In this document: piece by piece, positions 50,739 through 59,653 of the stretch
How positions within the stretch are numbered: the stretch's first letter is position 1
Layout of the letters: each line of letters opens with the position of its first letter
Assembly: GCA_964570565.1 (NCBI GenBank)
Contig: CAZMYT010000001.1
Location: forward strand, 378,187-442,186
Direction: 5' to 3'
Length of the DNA stretch: 64,000 bases
Source of the DNA: W0P28-013 sp964570565
GTDB taxonomy: Bacteria; Bacteroidota; Bacteroidia; Bacteroidales; Paludibacteraceae
The notes under the pieces: generated by a model
The model's database searches: none
Seen by the model: only the letters and a program-made list of their open reading frames with translations
What the model was told of the DNA's origin: nothing
Translations under genes and position numbers: made by a program

Positions 50739-51382
50739 CGATGTCTCCAACACGAATTTTTATTGTAGACGATCATCCACTTGTTATTAGTGGCATTGAA
50801 AGTATGTTAATTGATTGCCACGATAAGGTTATATCGGGTGTGGCTGTTGATGGTGCCGAAGCATGGCGTAACATAACTATACTCAATGGACAATTGGATA
50901 TACTCATTGTAGATATCGAAATGGATGGTATGGATGGTTTCGAACTTTGTTCAAAGGTAAAAGATCAATATCCTGAGATCAAAATTCTTTTTCTTTCAAT
51001 GCATGACGAAGTGTACTATGTCAAAAAAGCCATAGAATGTGAAGCTGATGGTTATATGCTTAAAATCTGTGATAAGTATGAATTTATACGAGGCCTTAAT
51101 GCCTTAATAGAAAATGGGTGTTATTTTGCGTGTAAAATCTTACCGATTATAAAACAGATGAAGCAGCTCGATAAATCTACTAATAATCAGAATTTAACCG
51201 ATCGAGAAACGGAAGTTCTTCGCCTGATTCTTCAAGAAATGACCAGTAAAGAAATTGCAGAACAGTTATTTATTTCAAAACAAACGGTCGACACGCATCG
51301 TATCAATATTATGCGAAAAACTCATAGTAAATCCATTGTGGGTCTATTAAAATACGCTATTCAGCACAACTTAGTTAAATAA
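50735..51382 (+). CDS. NarL/LuxR-type response regulator
   Basis: 215 residues. Receiver domain (about 5-122) with acidic pocket VDDHP, phosphoacceptor Asp in ILIVDIEMDGMDGFEL (about 57-61), Ser in LFLSMHDE and Lys in GYMLKICDKYEF. A C-terminal LuxR-type HTH (about 148-210) has LTDRETEVLRLILQEMTSKE, AEQLFISKQTVDTHRINIM. Overlaps and partners with the histidine kinase gene. Nearest likely targets are the two downstream secreted-protein genes, but this is inference. A terminator follows. Confidence 0.94.
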   Translation: MTMSPTRIFIVDDHPLVISGIESMLIDCHDKVISGVAVDGAEAWRNITILNGQLDILIVDIEMDGMDGFELCSKVKDQYPEIKILFLSMHDEVYYVKKAIECEADGYMLKICDKYEFIRGLNALIENGCYFACKILPIIKQMKQLDKSTNNQNLTDRETEVLRLILQEMTSKEIAEQLFISKQTVDTHRINIMRKTHSKSIVGLLKYAIQHNLVK

Positions 51383-51406
51383 TTCTACAATAGCTTTTTT
51401 TACTTT

Positions 51407-51436
51407 AAAATCCATATTTATATGGATTTTTTTTTT
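51407..51436 (+). terminator. Intrinsic terminator after the response regulator
   Basis: 11-bp stem AAAATCCATAT/ATATGGATTTT with a tiny loop and a run of ten T. Confidence 0.85.
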
Positions 51437-51529
51437 GCCATATTGAGAATATTTTTGTGAAGTATTTTTTTTAAATATTGATGTGTGTAGTTAGTTTAAC
51501 TCTATATGTAATATCAAAATTAGATAATT

Positions 51530-53131
51530 ATGAAAACAAAAAATTTATCTCTACTCTTAAGTTTTGTGATTCCTTTGAATATGTTTTCTCAAACACCTGT
51601 TAATAAAACAACAGTTGAAATTCCTAAAGAATTTAAGAAAGCTAAAATTGCTCTCGTTCAATTATCGAATGATAATCAGTTAAATATTGTTTTATCTCAA
51701 GAAAAAAAGAAAGAAGTAGAATTGTATCAATTTACATTTGATCAAAATGTAAAACAAACAACAGCACAAGCCGTATCGCCAAATTCTTCCGCGCCTTCTT
51801 CTCGCAATGCAATAAGTAATCAAGCAAGTATTGGAAAAGATGGTATTGTTCGTTTTGTAAGAGTTGTTCCTTCATCTTTTTGGGGACAAATGATTTTGGA
51901 AAAAGGGTATATGCAAAAGAATTATCTTGATGGAATATATCTAGGAGAACAATTTGTTACAGAAAGGGAGATTACTAATATAAGAACTGAAGATGACAGA
52001 AAAATTATGCCTATTTTTGAAATGCATGTTGGTATTAATGGTGAAACTCAAACAACTAAAACATTAGGTTTAGATAGTTATTCCGGATTTCTAGCAGCTG
52101 GTGATTTAATTGCAGTAGGTGGAGTTTTTCCAAAATTAGTAACCAAAGGAAGGTTAGGTGTTGGAAGTACTGATACACATATAGATTATTGTATTGTAAA
52201 AGCAGACGCAAAAAGGTTAGAAGTAGAAAAAGTCACTCTAATTCCGTTCAAATATGTACAACAAACTGAACTATGTAAGGAAGTTCTAAATAAAAAACTA
52301 ATGTTGATAACCAAGGATTTTCCATTAGTATATAAGGGCTCAGAAGAATTTTACAACAAAGACTCTAATACAAGAACAATCACTATTATTAACAAGCAAG
52401 GTTCTGTCGACAAGCAAATTAATTTTGAAGGCTTTCCAGATATGCTTATCATCGGAGCAGAAATGATGGGAAATGGGAATATATATGTGCTTGCTCGTGT
52501 AGGAAAGAACAAAGAAATGGGATTAGCTGTTATTAAAATTGAAAACGACAAAGTAGTTTACACTCAAAAAACACCTGCATTCGACATAGACAAAACGGTG
52601 ATTAAACCTGCCAATGAAAAGAAAACGGCATCATTGAGTAAAACTCTTAAAAACATAAATAATAAAAACAACCTGTATAGAGGAGCATTAGAGCTTGAAA
52701 ATGGAAACTTTGTAGCCGTTTATCAAGAAATTGGGTTACCTGGTCGTATGTACTACCTTCAATTTGATAATACGGGAAAACTAATTAAACAATATACCCA
52801 CGGTGTAACCGAAGATTTTACAGCTTCAGCAGATAAAAAGACAGTAGGCATTATTGACTTTTTTATCAGACAAAATTATAATAGTGGTTTTTATCCAATA
52901 ATAATGGAAAAAACCAAAGATGGAAGTTACTTAAAAATTTGTAAAATAGATGGGAATACAGGAGCCATGAGCGATTTTACTGTTTATGGAAGAAAATCAA
53001 AAGAGGATCCAAACGCGTATTATTTAGACCGGATGAATCCCATTATTGATACTCCTGACGGTGGTATGATTATGGTAGGCAGATCAAGTAATCGCCAAGT
53101 CTTATATGTAGAGAAAATCAAGTTTGAGTAA
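51530..53131 (+). CDS. Secreted protein of unknown function
   Basis: 533 residues, no family recognised. Signal peptide MKTKNLSLLLSFVIPLNMFSQ. The mature part is rich in short beta strands with repeats of the hydrophobic-DGNxxV type (GKDGIVRFVRVV, ENGNFVAVYQEIG, MGNGNIYVLARVGKN, PDGGMIMVGRSSNRQVLYV), which suggests a beta-propeller-like fold. It lacks a T9SS sorting domain and a lipobox. Clearly AT-richer than the genes before 48 kb. It lies downstream of the two-component genes and upstream of an OmpA-family gene, with terminators on both sides. Confidence 0.7.
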   Translation: MKTKNLSLLLSFVIPLNMFSQTPVNKTTVEIPKEFKKAKIALVQLSNDNQLNIVLSQEKKKEVELYQFTFDQNVKQTTAQAVSPNSSAPSSRNAISNQASIGKDGIVRFVRVVPSSFWGQMILEKGYMQKNYLDGIYLGEQFVTEREITNIRTEDDRKIMPIFEMHVGINGETQTTKTLGLDSYSGFLAAGDLIAVGGVFPKLVTKGRLGVGSTDTHIDYCIVKADAKRLEVEKVTLIPFKYVQQTELCKEVLNKKLMLITKDFPLVYKGSEEFYNKDSNTRTITIINKQGSVDKQINFEGFPDMLIIGAEMMGNGNIYVLARVGKNKEMGLAVIKIENDKVVYTQKTPAFDIDKTVIKPANEKKTASLSKTLKNINNKNNLYRGALELENGNFVAVYQEIGLPGRMYYLQFDNTGKLIKQYTHGVTEDFTASADKKTVGIIDFFIRQNYNSGFYPIIMEKTKDGSYLKICKIDGNTGAMSDFTVYGRKSKEDPNAYYLDRMNPIIDTPDGGMIMVGRSSNRQVLYVEKIKFE

Positions 53132-53168
53132 ATGAGTTCCTAAAATAGAATAAACCAATTTTATAACA

Positions 53169-53209
53169 AAAGAAACCATCTAAGATATAAAATATTAGAT
53201 GGTTTCTTT
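53169..53209 (+). terminator. Intrinsic terminator
   Basis: 15-bp perfect stem AAAGAAACCATCTAA and complement, 11-nt loop; it ends the 533-residue gene 14 bp before the next start. Confidence 0.8.
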
Positions 53210-53223
53210 AAAATTACATCTAT

Positions 53224-55245
53224 ATGAAACAAATTTTAATTTCAATTATACTTTGCTTTTTTCTTGTTAATCAACTGGATGCACAAAAAATACGCTGGAG
53301 TTATAAAATAGAAGGCTCTGAAACTGGAGCCGGAAAACCAGTCACCTATAAAAATGGATATAACCAATATGCGGCTGCTGTATTGCAAGAGAATAAAGAT
53401 GGAAAAGAACCCTCGAAAAATGCAAAAAGTCCAGCTGTTATCAAATACTACTTTATGCCATTTGATGCCCAACAGGTAGTTATTTGCGAAAATTATAATG
53501 TGGGTGCTATCGTCAAAATTGAAATAGAATCGCTTTCTGAAAACTCAAAAGAAACGATTGTAAATACTATTTACCAAGGAGACGCATCTCCTGTACAGGG
53601 ATTTAGGACTTCAAATTATAATTTTGAACCTACTAAACATGTTACATGTGTAAATGTGTATCTCGACTATGTAAAAATTCCGGGCGTGAATCAGATATCG
53701 GGAGTCGGACTTACTGATTTTCGAGAGGCTTACACTCCAGAATTCAACTTTGCAAAAGAAAATCCGTTTGAAGGAGAACCTATGTATATGAATGATGATG
53801 TGTCTGGAATGGCTAGCCCTACAGCACCCATAGTCTCTTTGGACGGGAAATATATCTATTTTAGCCATGAAGATGAGTATGGTAAAAACCAAATTTATAG
53901 AGGCGTCATAGGATATGATGGACGCATCTCAAAAGTGGAATGGTGTGACTTTAATCTTCCAATCAAAACCTCCACATCGAGTGCATTAACAGCGATTTCA
54001 CAAGACAACAATGTGGCCTATGTTAATGCCATGAATATAGGGAAAACAGATATTTATAAAACCTATTTGAAAAGGGATAAAAAAGGAAAAACGAGTTGGG
54101 AGCGAGAAAAACTAAAAATTAGTGGCTTCAACTCAAAGAGTGAATATATCAGTGATTGTATGAGCTATGATGGTCAGTATTATTTTGTTGACATGGAGCG
54201 TACTGATGGTGAAAATAAATATTTTGATGGTGATATTTATGTTGCTTTTCGTAATGAGAAAGGAGAATATGGCAATTTTAAACACATGGGATATGATATT
54301 AATACCACTGGCGATGAAATCCCTTGTTTCTTAGCCGCAGACAATAAAACGTTTGTCTTTGCCAGTTCTGGGCATTTTAGTTATGGGGCAAAAGATATTT
54401 TTATAACCAAAAGATTGGACGACACCTGGCAAAATTGGAGTCAACCAATCAACATTGGGAAAATTATAAATACAAAAGCGACTGAAAATTATTTCACAAT
54501 CGATTCAAAAGGAGAATATGCTTACTTTATACGTTGGGAAAATAATCAATCTAACTTATACCGACTAAAATTACATCAACCTGAAAAAGAAACACCTAAA
54601 ACAGAAACAATTAAACCAGAGCCTGTTATTGTTGTTCGTGGAAAGGTTCTTGATAAGAAAACAGACAAACCGCTTCAAGCTGATATTGTTTATACCAATA
54701 TTTTAACGAGCGAAAAAATAGGACAAGCAACCTCCAATGGTGAAACAGGAGAATATTCAATTGCACTTCCTGCGGGATTGTTTTATGCCTATCAGGCAAA
54801 ATCAGATGCCTATCTGCCAATATCCGAAAATATAGATGCTCGGGAACTTACAGCCACATCAGTCATAGAGAAGACATTGTATTTGATTCCTGTTGAAGTT
54901 GGCCAAACAATTCGTTTAAACAATCTATTTTTTGATTTTGGAAAAGCAACTCTCAAGCCAGAATCCAATGCAGAATTGGATAATGTATTTGCTATTCTTA
55001 ACGATAATCCGAAAATGGAAATTGAGATAGCAGGACATACGGATAATATAGGTTCAGATGACGCTAATATGAAATTATCGGATGAAAGAGCTAACACCGT
55101 TAGAAGCTATCTCATTGCCAAAGGTATTAGCGAGTCTCGCATTACAGCCAAAGGTTATGGTGAAACCAAGCCCGTGGCCACTAATGATACTGACCAAGGT
55201 AGGCGAATAAATAGACGCGTAGAATTTACTATTAGAAAGAATTAA
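53224..55245 (+). CDS. OmpA-family protein with PD40-like propeller and CRD
   Basis: 673 residues. Signal peptide (MKQILISIILCFFLVNQLDA, no lipobox). An N-terminal domain of about 180 residues without a known fold (about 20-190) is followed by PD40/WD40-like blades (about 195-460, with SPTAPIVSLDGKYIYFSHEDE-like and SYGAKDIFITKRLDDTWQ). Next comes a carboxypeptidase-regulatory-like domain (about 475-550: VVRGKVLDKKTDKPLQADIV), then a C-terminal OmpA domain (about 560-673: LFFDFGKATLKPES, EIAGHTDNIGSDDANMKLS, GRRINRRVEFTI) that should bind peptidoglycan. Same layout as the PorE-like protein at 9230-11215 but without TPRs and lipobox. Role unknown. Confidence 0.85.
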   Translation: MKQILISIILCFFLVNQLDAQKIRWSYKIEGSETGAGKPVTYKNGYNQYAAAVLQENKDGKEPSKNAKSPAVIKYYFMPFDAQQVVICENYNVGAIVKIEIESLSENSKETIVNTIYQGDASPVQGFRTSNYNFEPTKHVTCVNVYLDYVKIPGVNQISGVGLTDFREAYTPEFNFAKENPFEGEPMYMNDDVSGMASPTAPIVSLDGKYIYFSHEDEYGKNQIYRGVIGYDGRISKVEWCDFNLPIKTSTSSALTAISQDNNVAYVNAMNIGKTDIYKTYLKRDKKGKTSWEREKLKISGFNSKSEYISDCMSYDGQYYFVDMERTDGENKYFDGDIYVAFRNEKGEYGNFKHMGYDINTTGDEIPCFLAADNKTFVFASSGHFSYGAKDIFITKRLDDTWQNWSQPINIGKIINTKATENYFTIDSKGEYAYFIRWENNQSNLYRLKLHQPEKETPKTETIKPEPVIVVRGKVLDKKTDKPLQADIVYTNILTSEKIGQATSNGETGEYSIALPAGLFYAYQAKSDAYLPISENIDARELTATSVIEKTLYLIPVEVGQTIRLNNLFFDFGKATLKPESNAELDNVFAILNDNPKMEIEIAGHTDNIGSDDANMKLSDERANTVRSYLIAKGISESRITAKGYGETKPVATNDTDQGRRINRRVEFTIRKN

Positions 55246-55309
55246 TTGTCTGTATGTGTCATTTGATACAAAATCATGGTATCTCAAATAGCCCCTGATA
55301 AACTATATC

Positions 55310-55345
55310 AACCTAACAGGCTCTCAAAACCTGTTAGGTTTTTTT
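55310..55345 (+). terminator. Intrinsic terminator
   Basis: 11-bp perfect stem AACCTAACAGG and complement, 9-nt loop, followed by T7. Confidence 0.87.
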
Positions 55346-55421
55346 GTAAAAAGTTGGTTGGTTAAAAATAAAACGGTACATTCGCTGTGTCATTTCAATC
55401 GCCTATGTTCCAAATAATTCT

Positions 55422-55994
55422 ATGAAATCACTAAAAACCATTTTAATCATCACTTTTTGTCTGTTTGTGTTTTCTGGTTACAGCCAAGAACATCTTCGGT
55501 TCAAAAATGTGCCTATGGATGGCACGGTTATTAATTTCACTAAAGAGTTAATAAAACAGGGATTTATCGTCAAAAAGGAGAATAAAAATCTCCATGTATT
55601 GACAGGTAATTTTATTGGCCGCCCATGCGAAGTGCGTTTGGTAGCCACCAAAAAAACAGCTGCGATTTGGAAAGTGGTGGTGCTTTTACCCACTGTTAAA
55701 GATTGGGCGCCGTTGAAAATTGACTACATGAGTCTTAAAAATGCCTTTGTCGACAAATATGGTGAAGGTAAATCGTACGAATTTTTCTCGAAACCGTATG
55801 TTGAAGGTGAGAGCGACGAAATGGAAGCTTTGTCGTTTGGTCGTTGCCATTATATTACCTATTGGGAAAAGCCAGAAGGCACTGTGGCGTTACAAATAAC
55901 CACCGAAGGACGCATTACTATCACCTACGAAGATGCACTCAACCGCACTCGATACGACAAGGAAAACTCACAAGTGATTAGTAACGATATTTAA
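55422..55994 (+). CDS. Secreted protein of unknown function
   Basis: 190 residues with a signal peptide (ending SGYSQ). The mature domain starts HLRFKNVPMDGTVINFTKEL, followed by GFIVKKENKNLHVLTGNFIG, a pattern common in short Bacteroidota exported proteins of unknown role. It alternates strands and helices, and has no catalytic motif. Its 3' end lies 7 bp from the convergent phosphoesterase gene with no room for a terminator. Confidence 0.75.
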   Translation: MKSLKTILIITFCLFVFSGYSQEHLRFKNVPMDGTVINFTKELIKQGFIVKKENKNLHVLTGNFIGRPCEVRLVATKKTAAIWKVVVLLPTVKDWAPLKIDYMSLKNAFVDKYGEGKSYEFFSKPYVEGESDEMEALSFGRCHYITYWEKPEGTVALQITTEGRITITYEDALNRTRYDKENSQVISNDI

Positions 55995-56001
55995 GAGATT
56001 A

Positions 56002-57174
56002 TTAGTTTCTGGAACGTAAGGTGATTACCGTAATTTCGGGGCGCATGCCCAAACGAAACGGAATGCCCACGTAACCCAAACCGCGGTTTACAAAGAGAAA
56101 TTGTCCTGCTTGTTGGTATAAACCGTCCCATTCTTTAAAAATCCAATGCGAAGGCGACCATTTTACGCCAAACGCATCGATGCCCAACTGTGCGCCGTGC
56201 GTGTGGCCAGCTAGCATCAGCGTGAGTTCAGGGTGTTGTAGCACTTCGGCACGCCAGTGTGTTGGGTCGTGGCTCAGCAGAATGTTGCAAGTGGTAGATA
56301 AACTGTCGAGTGCTTTGGCTAAATTGCCATAACACGGAAATGGATCAACGCCGCAGTTCTCAACGCCCACAATGCCAATTTGAGCGGAATCGCGTGTAAT
56401 GGTGCGGTGTTCGTCGAGCAATAAATCGAATCCAAAGCGTTTGTAAAGTGCTTTCACACTGTTTAAATTCGCCACTTTAGCCTCGGGCGTGTCCCACGTG
56501 ATGTAGTCGCCATAATCGTGATTGCCTAAAATTGCATATTTTCCCAATGTGGCGTGAAGTTTCAAAAAAGGTGCATCGAGTCCGTCGCCTTCGTTGCCTG
56601 TGAGATTCACCAAGTCGCCTGTGAGCAGAATCAAATCAGGCCGTTCGGCATTAATGCTGTTGGCTACTTTGGTTAAATAGGCTTCAGCGTTACTCAAATT
56701 ACCTAAATGCACGTCCGAAATTTGTACCAGTTTCAGTCCGTCGAAAGCGGCTGGCAGTTGGTCGGTGGTAATTTCCACACGGCGCACTTCCACGTGATAA
56801 CGGTCGGCAGCACCCCAAATTAAACCACCAGCGATTATGATGCCCAATGGATAGCCAACGAATTGGCGCAGCTTGATTTTCTTACCAAAAAGACGTTTGA
56901 AAAGTGCGTCTAGCACCGAAAATAGTGCGATAATATTGGCTGGTAAAAACAGCGTCATAAATAACCACATAAACCATAAGAAACTTTGGTGGCTGGGGTT
57001 GAATACGCTAAATCGGAATAAAAAGAAGACCAGTAAAAAGAGGGTGGGAATAGTCCACACAAGCACTTTGATTGCTTTGTTGACCGTTTTTTTATGAAAA
57101 CTAATTTGTGCTATTATAGCTGGTAGATAGGTGATTAAAAGGCTGAAAATGACAAACTGAAGGTAGAATTTCAT
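56002..57174 (-). CDS. Membrane-bound metallophosphoesterase (YaeI/YkuE-like)
   Basis: 390 residues. Four membrane segments (about 3-22, 35-53, 62-85 and 103-123) are followed by a calcineurin-like phosphoesterase domain facing the periplasm (about 140-390). Metal ligands: VQISDVHLGN, LTGDLVNLTG, ILGNHDYGD, LLSHDPTHW and LAGHTHGAQ. Relatives such as YkuE act on lipid or cell-envelope phosphoesters; the substrate here is not known. A TATTTTTG promoter element precedes it. Confidence 0.9.
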   Translation of the reverse strand: MKFYLQFVIFSLLITYLPAIIAQISFHKKTVNKAIKVLVWTIPTLFLLVFFLFRFSVFNPSHQSFLWFMWLFMTLFLPANIIALFSVLDALFKRLFGKKIKLRQFVGYPLGIIIAGGLIWGAADRYHVEVRRVEITTDQLPAAFDGLKLVQISDVHLGNLSNAEAYLTKVANSINAERPDLILLTGDLVNLTGNEGDGLDAPFLKLHATLGKYAILGNHDYGDYITWDTPEAKVANLNSVKALYKRFGFDLLLDEHRTITRDSAQIGIVGVENCGVDPFPCYGNLAKALDSLSTTCNILLSHDPTHWRAEVLQHPELTLMLAGHTHGAQLGIDAFGVKWSPSHWIFKEWDGLYQQAGQFLFVNRGLGYVGIPFRLGMRPEITVITLRSRN

Positions 57175-57188
57175 AGATTATTTTTTTG

Positions 57189-57196
57189 CAAAAATA
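57189..57196 (-). promoter_or_regulatory. Promoter -7 element for the phosphoesterase gene
   Basis: TATTTTTG on the minus strand, 14 nt before the ATG at 57174. Confidence 0.5.
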
Positions 57197-57246
57197 GCAC
57201 AAAATGGTTGAATTCGATTTTTTTTATCATTTTTTATCAAAAACAG

Positions 57247-57272
57247 ATAATTAGTTAGATAAAACTAATTAT
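57247..57272 (+). promoter_or_regulatory. Candidate MarR operator
   Basis: Perfect 10-bp inverted repeat ATAATTAGTT-N6-AACTAATTAT that ends inside the -7 element of the MarR gene, the position expected for autorepression by a MarR dimer. Confidence 0.65.
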
Positions 57273-57277
57273 ATTTG
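57270..57277 (+). promoter_or_regulatory. Promoter -7 element for the marR-CDF unit
   Basis: TATATTTG overlapping the palindrome by three bases; leader about 45 nt. Confidence 0.65.
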
Positions 57278-57324
57278 CAAACTCAATTTGACGTTGTTTT
57301 AATTTTAAAAAAAGGTGTGTTTGT

Positions 57325-57741
57325 ATGGATAAAATTGTGCCAATTATTGCTAAACTGTCGCATAGCTTAGGCGAAATGGAGGAGCAAGCGAAAGAGTATT
57401 TTGGGTTGACCGAGTTGACATTAACGCAGATGCATTATCTGGAAGTGATTAGTGCATTGGGAAATCCAAATATCACGGAATTGGCGTCGGAATTGCAACT
57501 TACTAAACCAACGGTGACCGTTTCTATCGATAAATTGATTGAAAAAGAGTATATCAAAAAGGTGCAATCGGACGAAGATCGTCGTAATTCGCATTTGCAT
57601 TTAACCGAAAAAGGTCGGCAAATAAATGCCATGCATGATTATGCACACGAGCGTTTTTCGGAACTGATAGGAGAAACACTTACAGCCGAAGAGATTGGCA
57701 AGTTGGTCGAACTTTTGGGTAAATTGGTGTCTAAAATTTAA
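57325..57741 (+). CDS. MarR-family transcriptional regulator
   Basis: 138 residues, one winged-HTH domain (about 30-105): TLTQMHYLEVISALG, NITELASELQLTKPTVTVSI as the recognition helix region, and the wing KVQSDEDRRNSHLHLTEKG. Helices at both ends provide dimerisation. It directly precedes a CDF metal exporter (5 bp), and a palindrome covers its own promoter, so it probably represses this two-gene unit and responds to metal or another ligand. Ligand not known. Confidence 0.93.
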   Translation: MDKIVPIIAKLSHSLGEMEEQAKEYFGLTELTLTQMHYLEVISALGNPNITELASELQLTKPTVTVSIDKLIEKEYIKKVQSDEDRRNSHLHLTEKGRQINAMHDYAHERFSELIGETLTAEEIGKLVELLGKLVSKI

Positions 57742-57746
57742 TTTGA

Positions 57747-58646
57747 ATGAGTATGAAAATTGAAAATCGTGAAAAAGCCATTTATAAAGTGACTTGGGTT
57801 GGTTTTTTTGTAAATTTGGCCTTAGCTATAGGTAAATTGTTGGCTGGTATTTTTGGCCGAAGTGGAGCTATGGTTGCCGATGCGGTACATTCTATATCCG
57901 ATTTTGCTACCGATTTAGTGGTACTTGTTTTTGTCAAAGTATCATCTAAACCCAAAGATGAATGTCATGATTATGGTCATGGAAAATATGAAACGCTTGC
58001 TACCATTATTATTGGTTTGGCATTGTTTGCTGTAAGTATTGGTATTTTTGTCAATAGTATAGAGCTCATTGGTCGTGTTATTGGTGGCGAGCTAATTGAA
58101 CGTCCAGGCTTCATTGCTTTGGTGGCTGCTGCTGTTTCGATTGTTACTAAAGAATTGTTGTATTGGTACACACTAGGAGTTGCTAAACGGGTCAATTCAC
58201 CAGCTGTAAAAGCTAATGCATGGCATCATCGTTCTGATGCGTTTTCGTCTATTGGTACGTTGATTGGTATTGGTGGTGCCTATTTCTTGGGCGATCAATG
58301 GCGCGTGTTGGATCCCGTTGCGGCTATTATTGTGAGTGTGTTGATTGCTAAAGTGTCGTACGATTTGGTGAAGCCAAGCTTGAATGAATTGGTGGAGCGG
58401 TCGTTGCCAAAAGAACAAGAGGACGAAATTTTAGGTTTGATTATGGAAGATACGTTGTTGAGCGATCCTCATAATCTGAAAACTCGACGAATTGGTGCTA
58501 ATATTGCTATCGAGTTGCATGTGCGGGTTTCAGGTGATATGACCGTGGCAAAATCGCACGCTTCGACGGTAAAAATAGAACAAAAATTGAAAGAAAAATA
58601 TGGTGCTGGTACCCAAGTGATTATTCATATTGAGCCTCAAAAATAA
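57747..58646 (+). CDS. Cation diffusion facilitator (CDF) metal exporter
   Basis: 299 residues, six membrane helices in the first about 205 residues and a cytoplasmic C-terminal domain (about 208-299). The metal-site residues of the transport domain are in ADAVHSISDFATDLVV (His/Asp pair) and HHRSDAFSSIG (His-x3-Asp), with HDYGHGKYE between. This is the pattern of Zn2+/Fe2+ exporters such as FieF. Co-transcribed with the MarR gene. The metal is not decided by sequence. Confidence 0.94.
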   Translation: MSMKIENREKAIYKVTWVGFFVNLALAIGKLLAGIFGRSGAMVADAVHSISDFATDLVVLVFVKVSSKPKDECHDYGHGKYETLATIIIGLALFAVSIGIFVNSIELIGRVIGGELIERPGFIALVAAAVSIVTKELLYWYTLGVAKRVNSPAVKANAWHHRSDAFSSIGTLIGIGGAYFLGDQWRVLDPVAAIIVSVLIAKVSYDLVKPSLNELVERSLPKEQEDEILGLIMEDTLLSDPHNLKTRRIGANIAIELHVRVSGDMTVAKSHASTVKIEQKLKEKYGAGTQVIIHIEPQK

Positions 58647-58671
58647 TTGTAATTTTTGTTAAATATATAAC

Positions 58672-58679
58672 TAATTTTG
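58672..58679 (+). promoter_or_regulatory. Promoter -7 element for the YitT gene
   Basis: TAATTTTG, 31 nt before the ATG at 58711. Confidence 0.55.
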
Positions 58680-58710
58680 TCTACTTTAGTAGCCATAAAA
58701 TTATCTCATT

Positions 58711-59574
58711 ATGTTTAGAAGTAGTGCCGTTATTTCGTGGAAATCCTCCATGTATATGGCGTTGGGTGTCATTAGTGCCACCATCGGTTTAAAAGCCTTT
58801 TTACTGTCCAATAATTTTTTGGATGGTGGGGCTATGGGCGTGTCACTATTAATTAATTTTTTGACGAATTTTGATTTATCACTATTGATTTTGATCATTA
58901 ATTTGCCCTTTATTATCATTGGTTATCGCCAAATTTCGTGGCAATTTGCTATTCGTAGTACAATTTCTATCATTCTACTATCGGTGTTGGTGCATTTTGT
59001 GGAATTGCCATCTATCACGTCCGATAAGTTATTAATCGCCATTTTTGGTGGTGTCTTTCTCGGTGCGGGTATCGGTTTTTCTATTCGTGGTGGTTCTGTA
59101 ATTGACGGTACGGAAGTGATGGCTATTTATGTGAGCCGTCGAGGAGGTATTACGGTTGGTAATTTCATTGCTATTTTCAATGTGGCGTTGTTTATTATTG
59201 CGGCGTTTTTGATTAATGTAGAAACGGCCATGTATTCGATGTTGACGTATGTGGCGGCTTCTAAATCGGTCGATTTTATTATTAATGGTATCGAAGAGTA
59301 CATTGGAGTTACCATTGTGTCGCCACAAAATGCGGACATTCGTCACATGATTACCGATCAATTGCATCGTGGTGTGACCGTTTATCGCGCAGCTGGTGGT
59401 TACCAATCGGCCCACGATGAAAATCGTAAAGTGCTATTTTGTGTGGTCACGCGTTTGGAGGTAACTAAATTATTGAGCGAAATTGAGAAAATAGACCCAA
59501 CCGCTTTTGTGGTGCAACATTCCATTCGCGAAATTAAAGGCGGCGTACTCAAAAAACACGTGATTTCACATTAA
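58711..59574 (+). CDS. YitT-family membrane protein (DUF161 + DUF2179)
   Basis: 287 residues, five membrane helices in the first about 195 residues, including GVISATIGLKAFLLSNNFLD, GGVFLGAGIGFSIRGGSVID and GTEVMAIYVSRRGGITVGNF. A soluble C-terminal DUF2179 domain follows (about 215-285) with QLHRGVTVYRAAGGY and VVTRLEVTKLLSEIEKIDPT. Conserved in many bacteria; transport function suspected but not shown. Confidence 0.9.
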   Translation: MFRSSAVISWKSSMYMALGVISATIGLKAFLLSNNFLDGGAMGVSLLINFLTNFDLSLLILIINLPFIIIGYRQISWQFAIRSTISIILLSVLVHFVELPSITSDKLLIAIFGGVFLGAGIGFSIRGGSVIDGTEVMAIYVSRRGGITVGNFIAIFNVALFIIAAFLINVETAMYSMLTYVAASKSVDFIINGIEEYIGVTIVSPQNADIRHMITDQLHRGVTVYRAAGGYQSAHDENRKVLFCVVTRLEVTKLLSEIEKIDPTAFVVQHSIREIKGGVLKKHVISH

Positions 59575-59596
59575 GAACACTACTTTTCATAACATA

Positions 59597-59632
59597 AAAA
59601 AAGGTTTCTACCCATGGGTGGAAACCTTTTTT
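59597..59632. terminator. Bidirectional terminator
   Basis: 18-bp stem AAAAAAGGTTTCTACCCA and near-complement (one G-U pair), with CCCATGGG at the tip; between yitT-like and rlmD-like convergent genes. Confidence 0.85.
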
Positions 59633-59653
59633 AGTACGTTATCGGTTCTGTAA

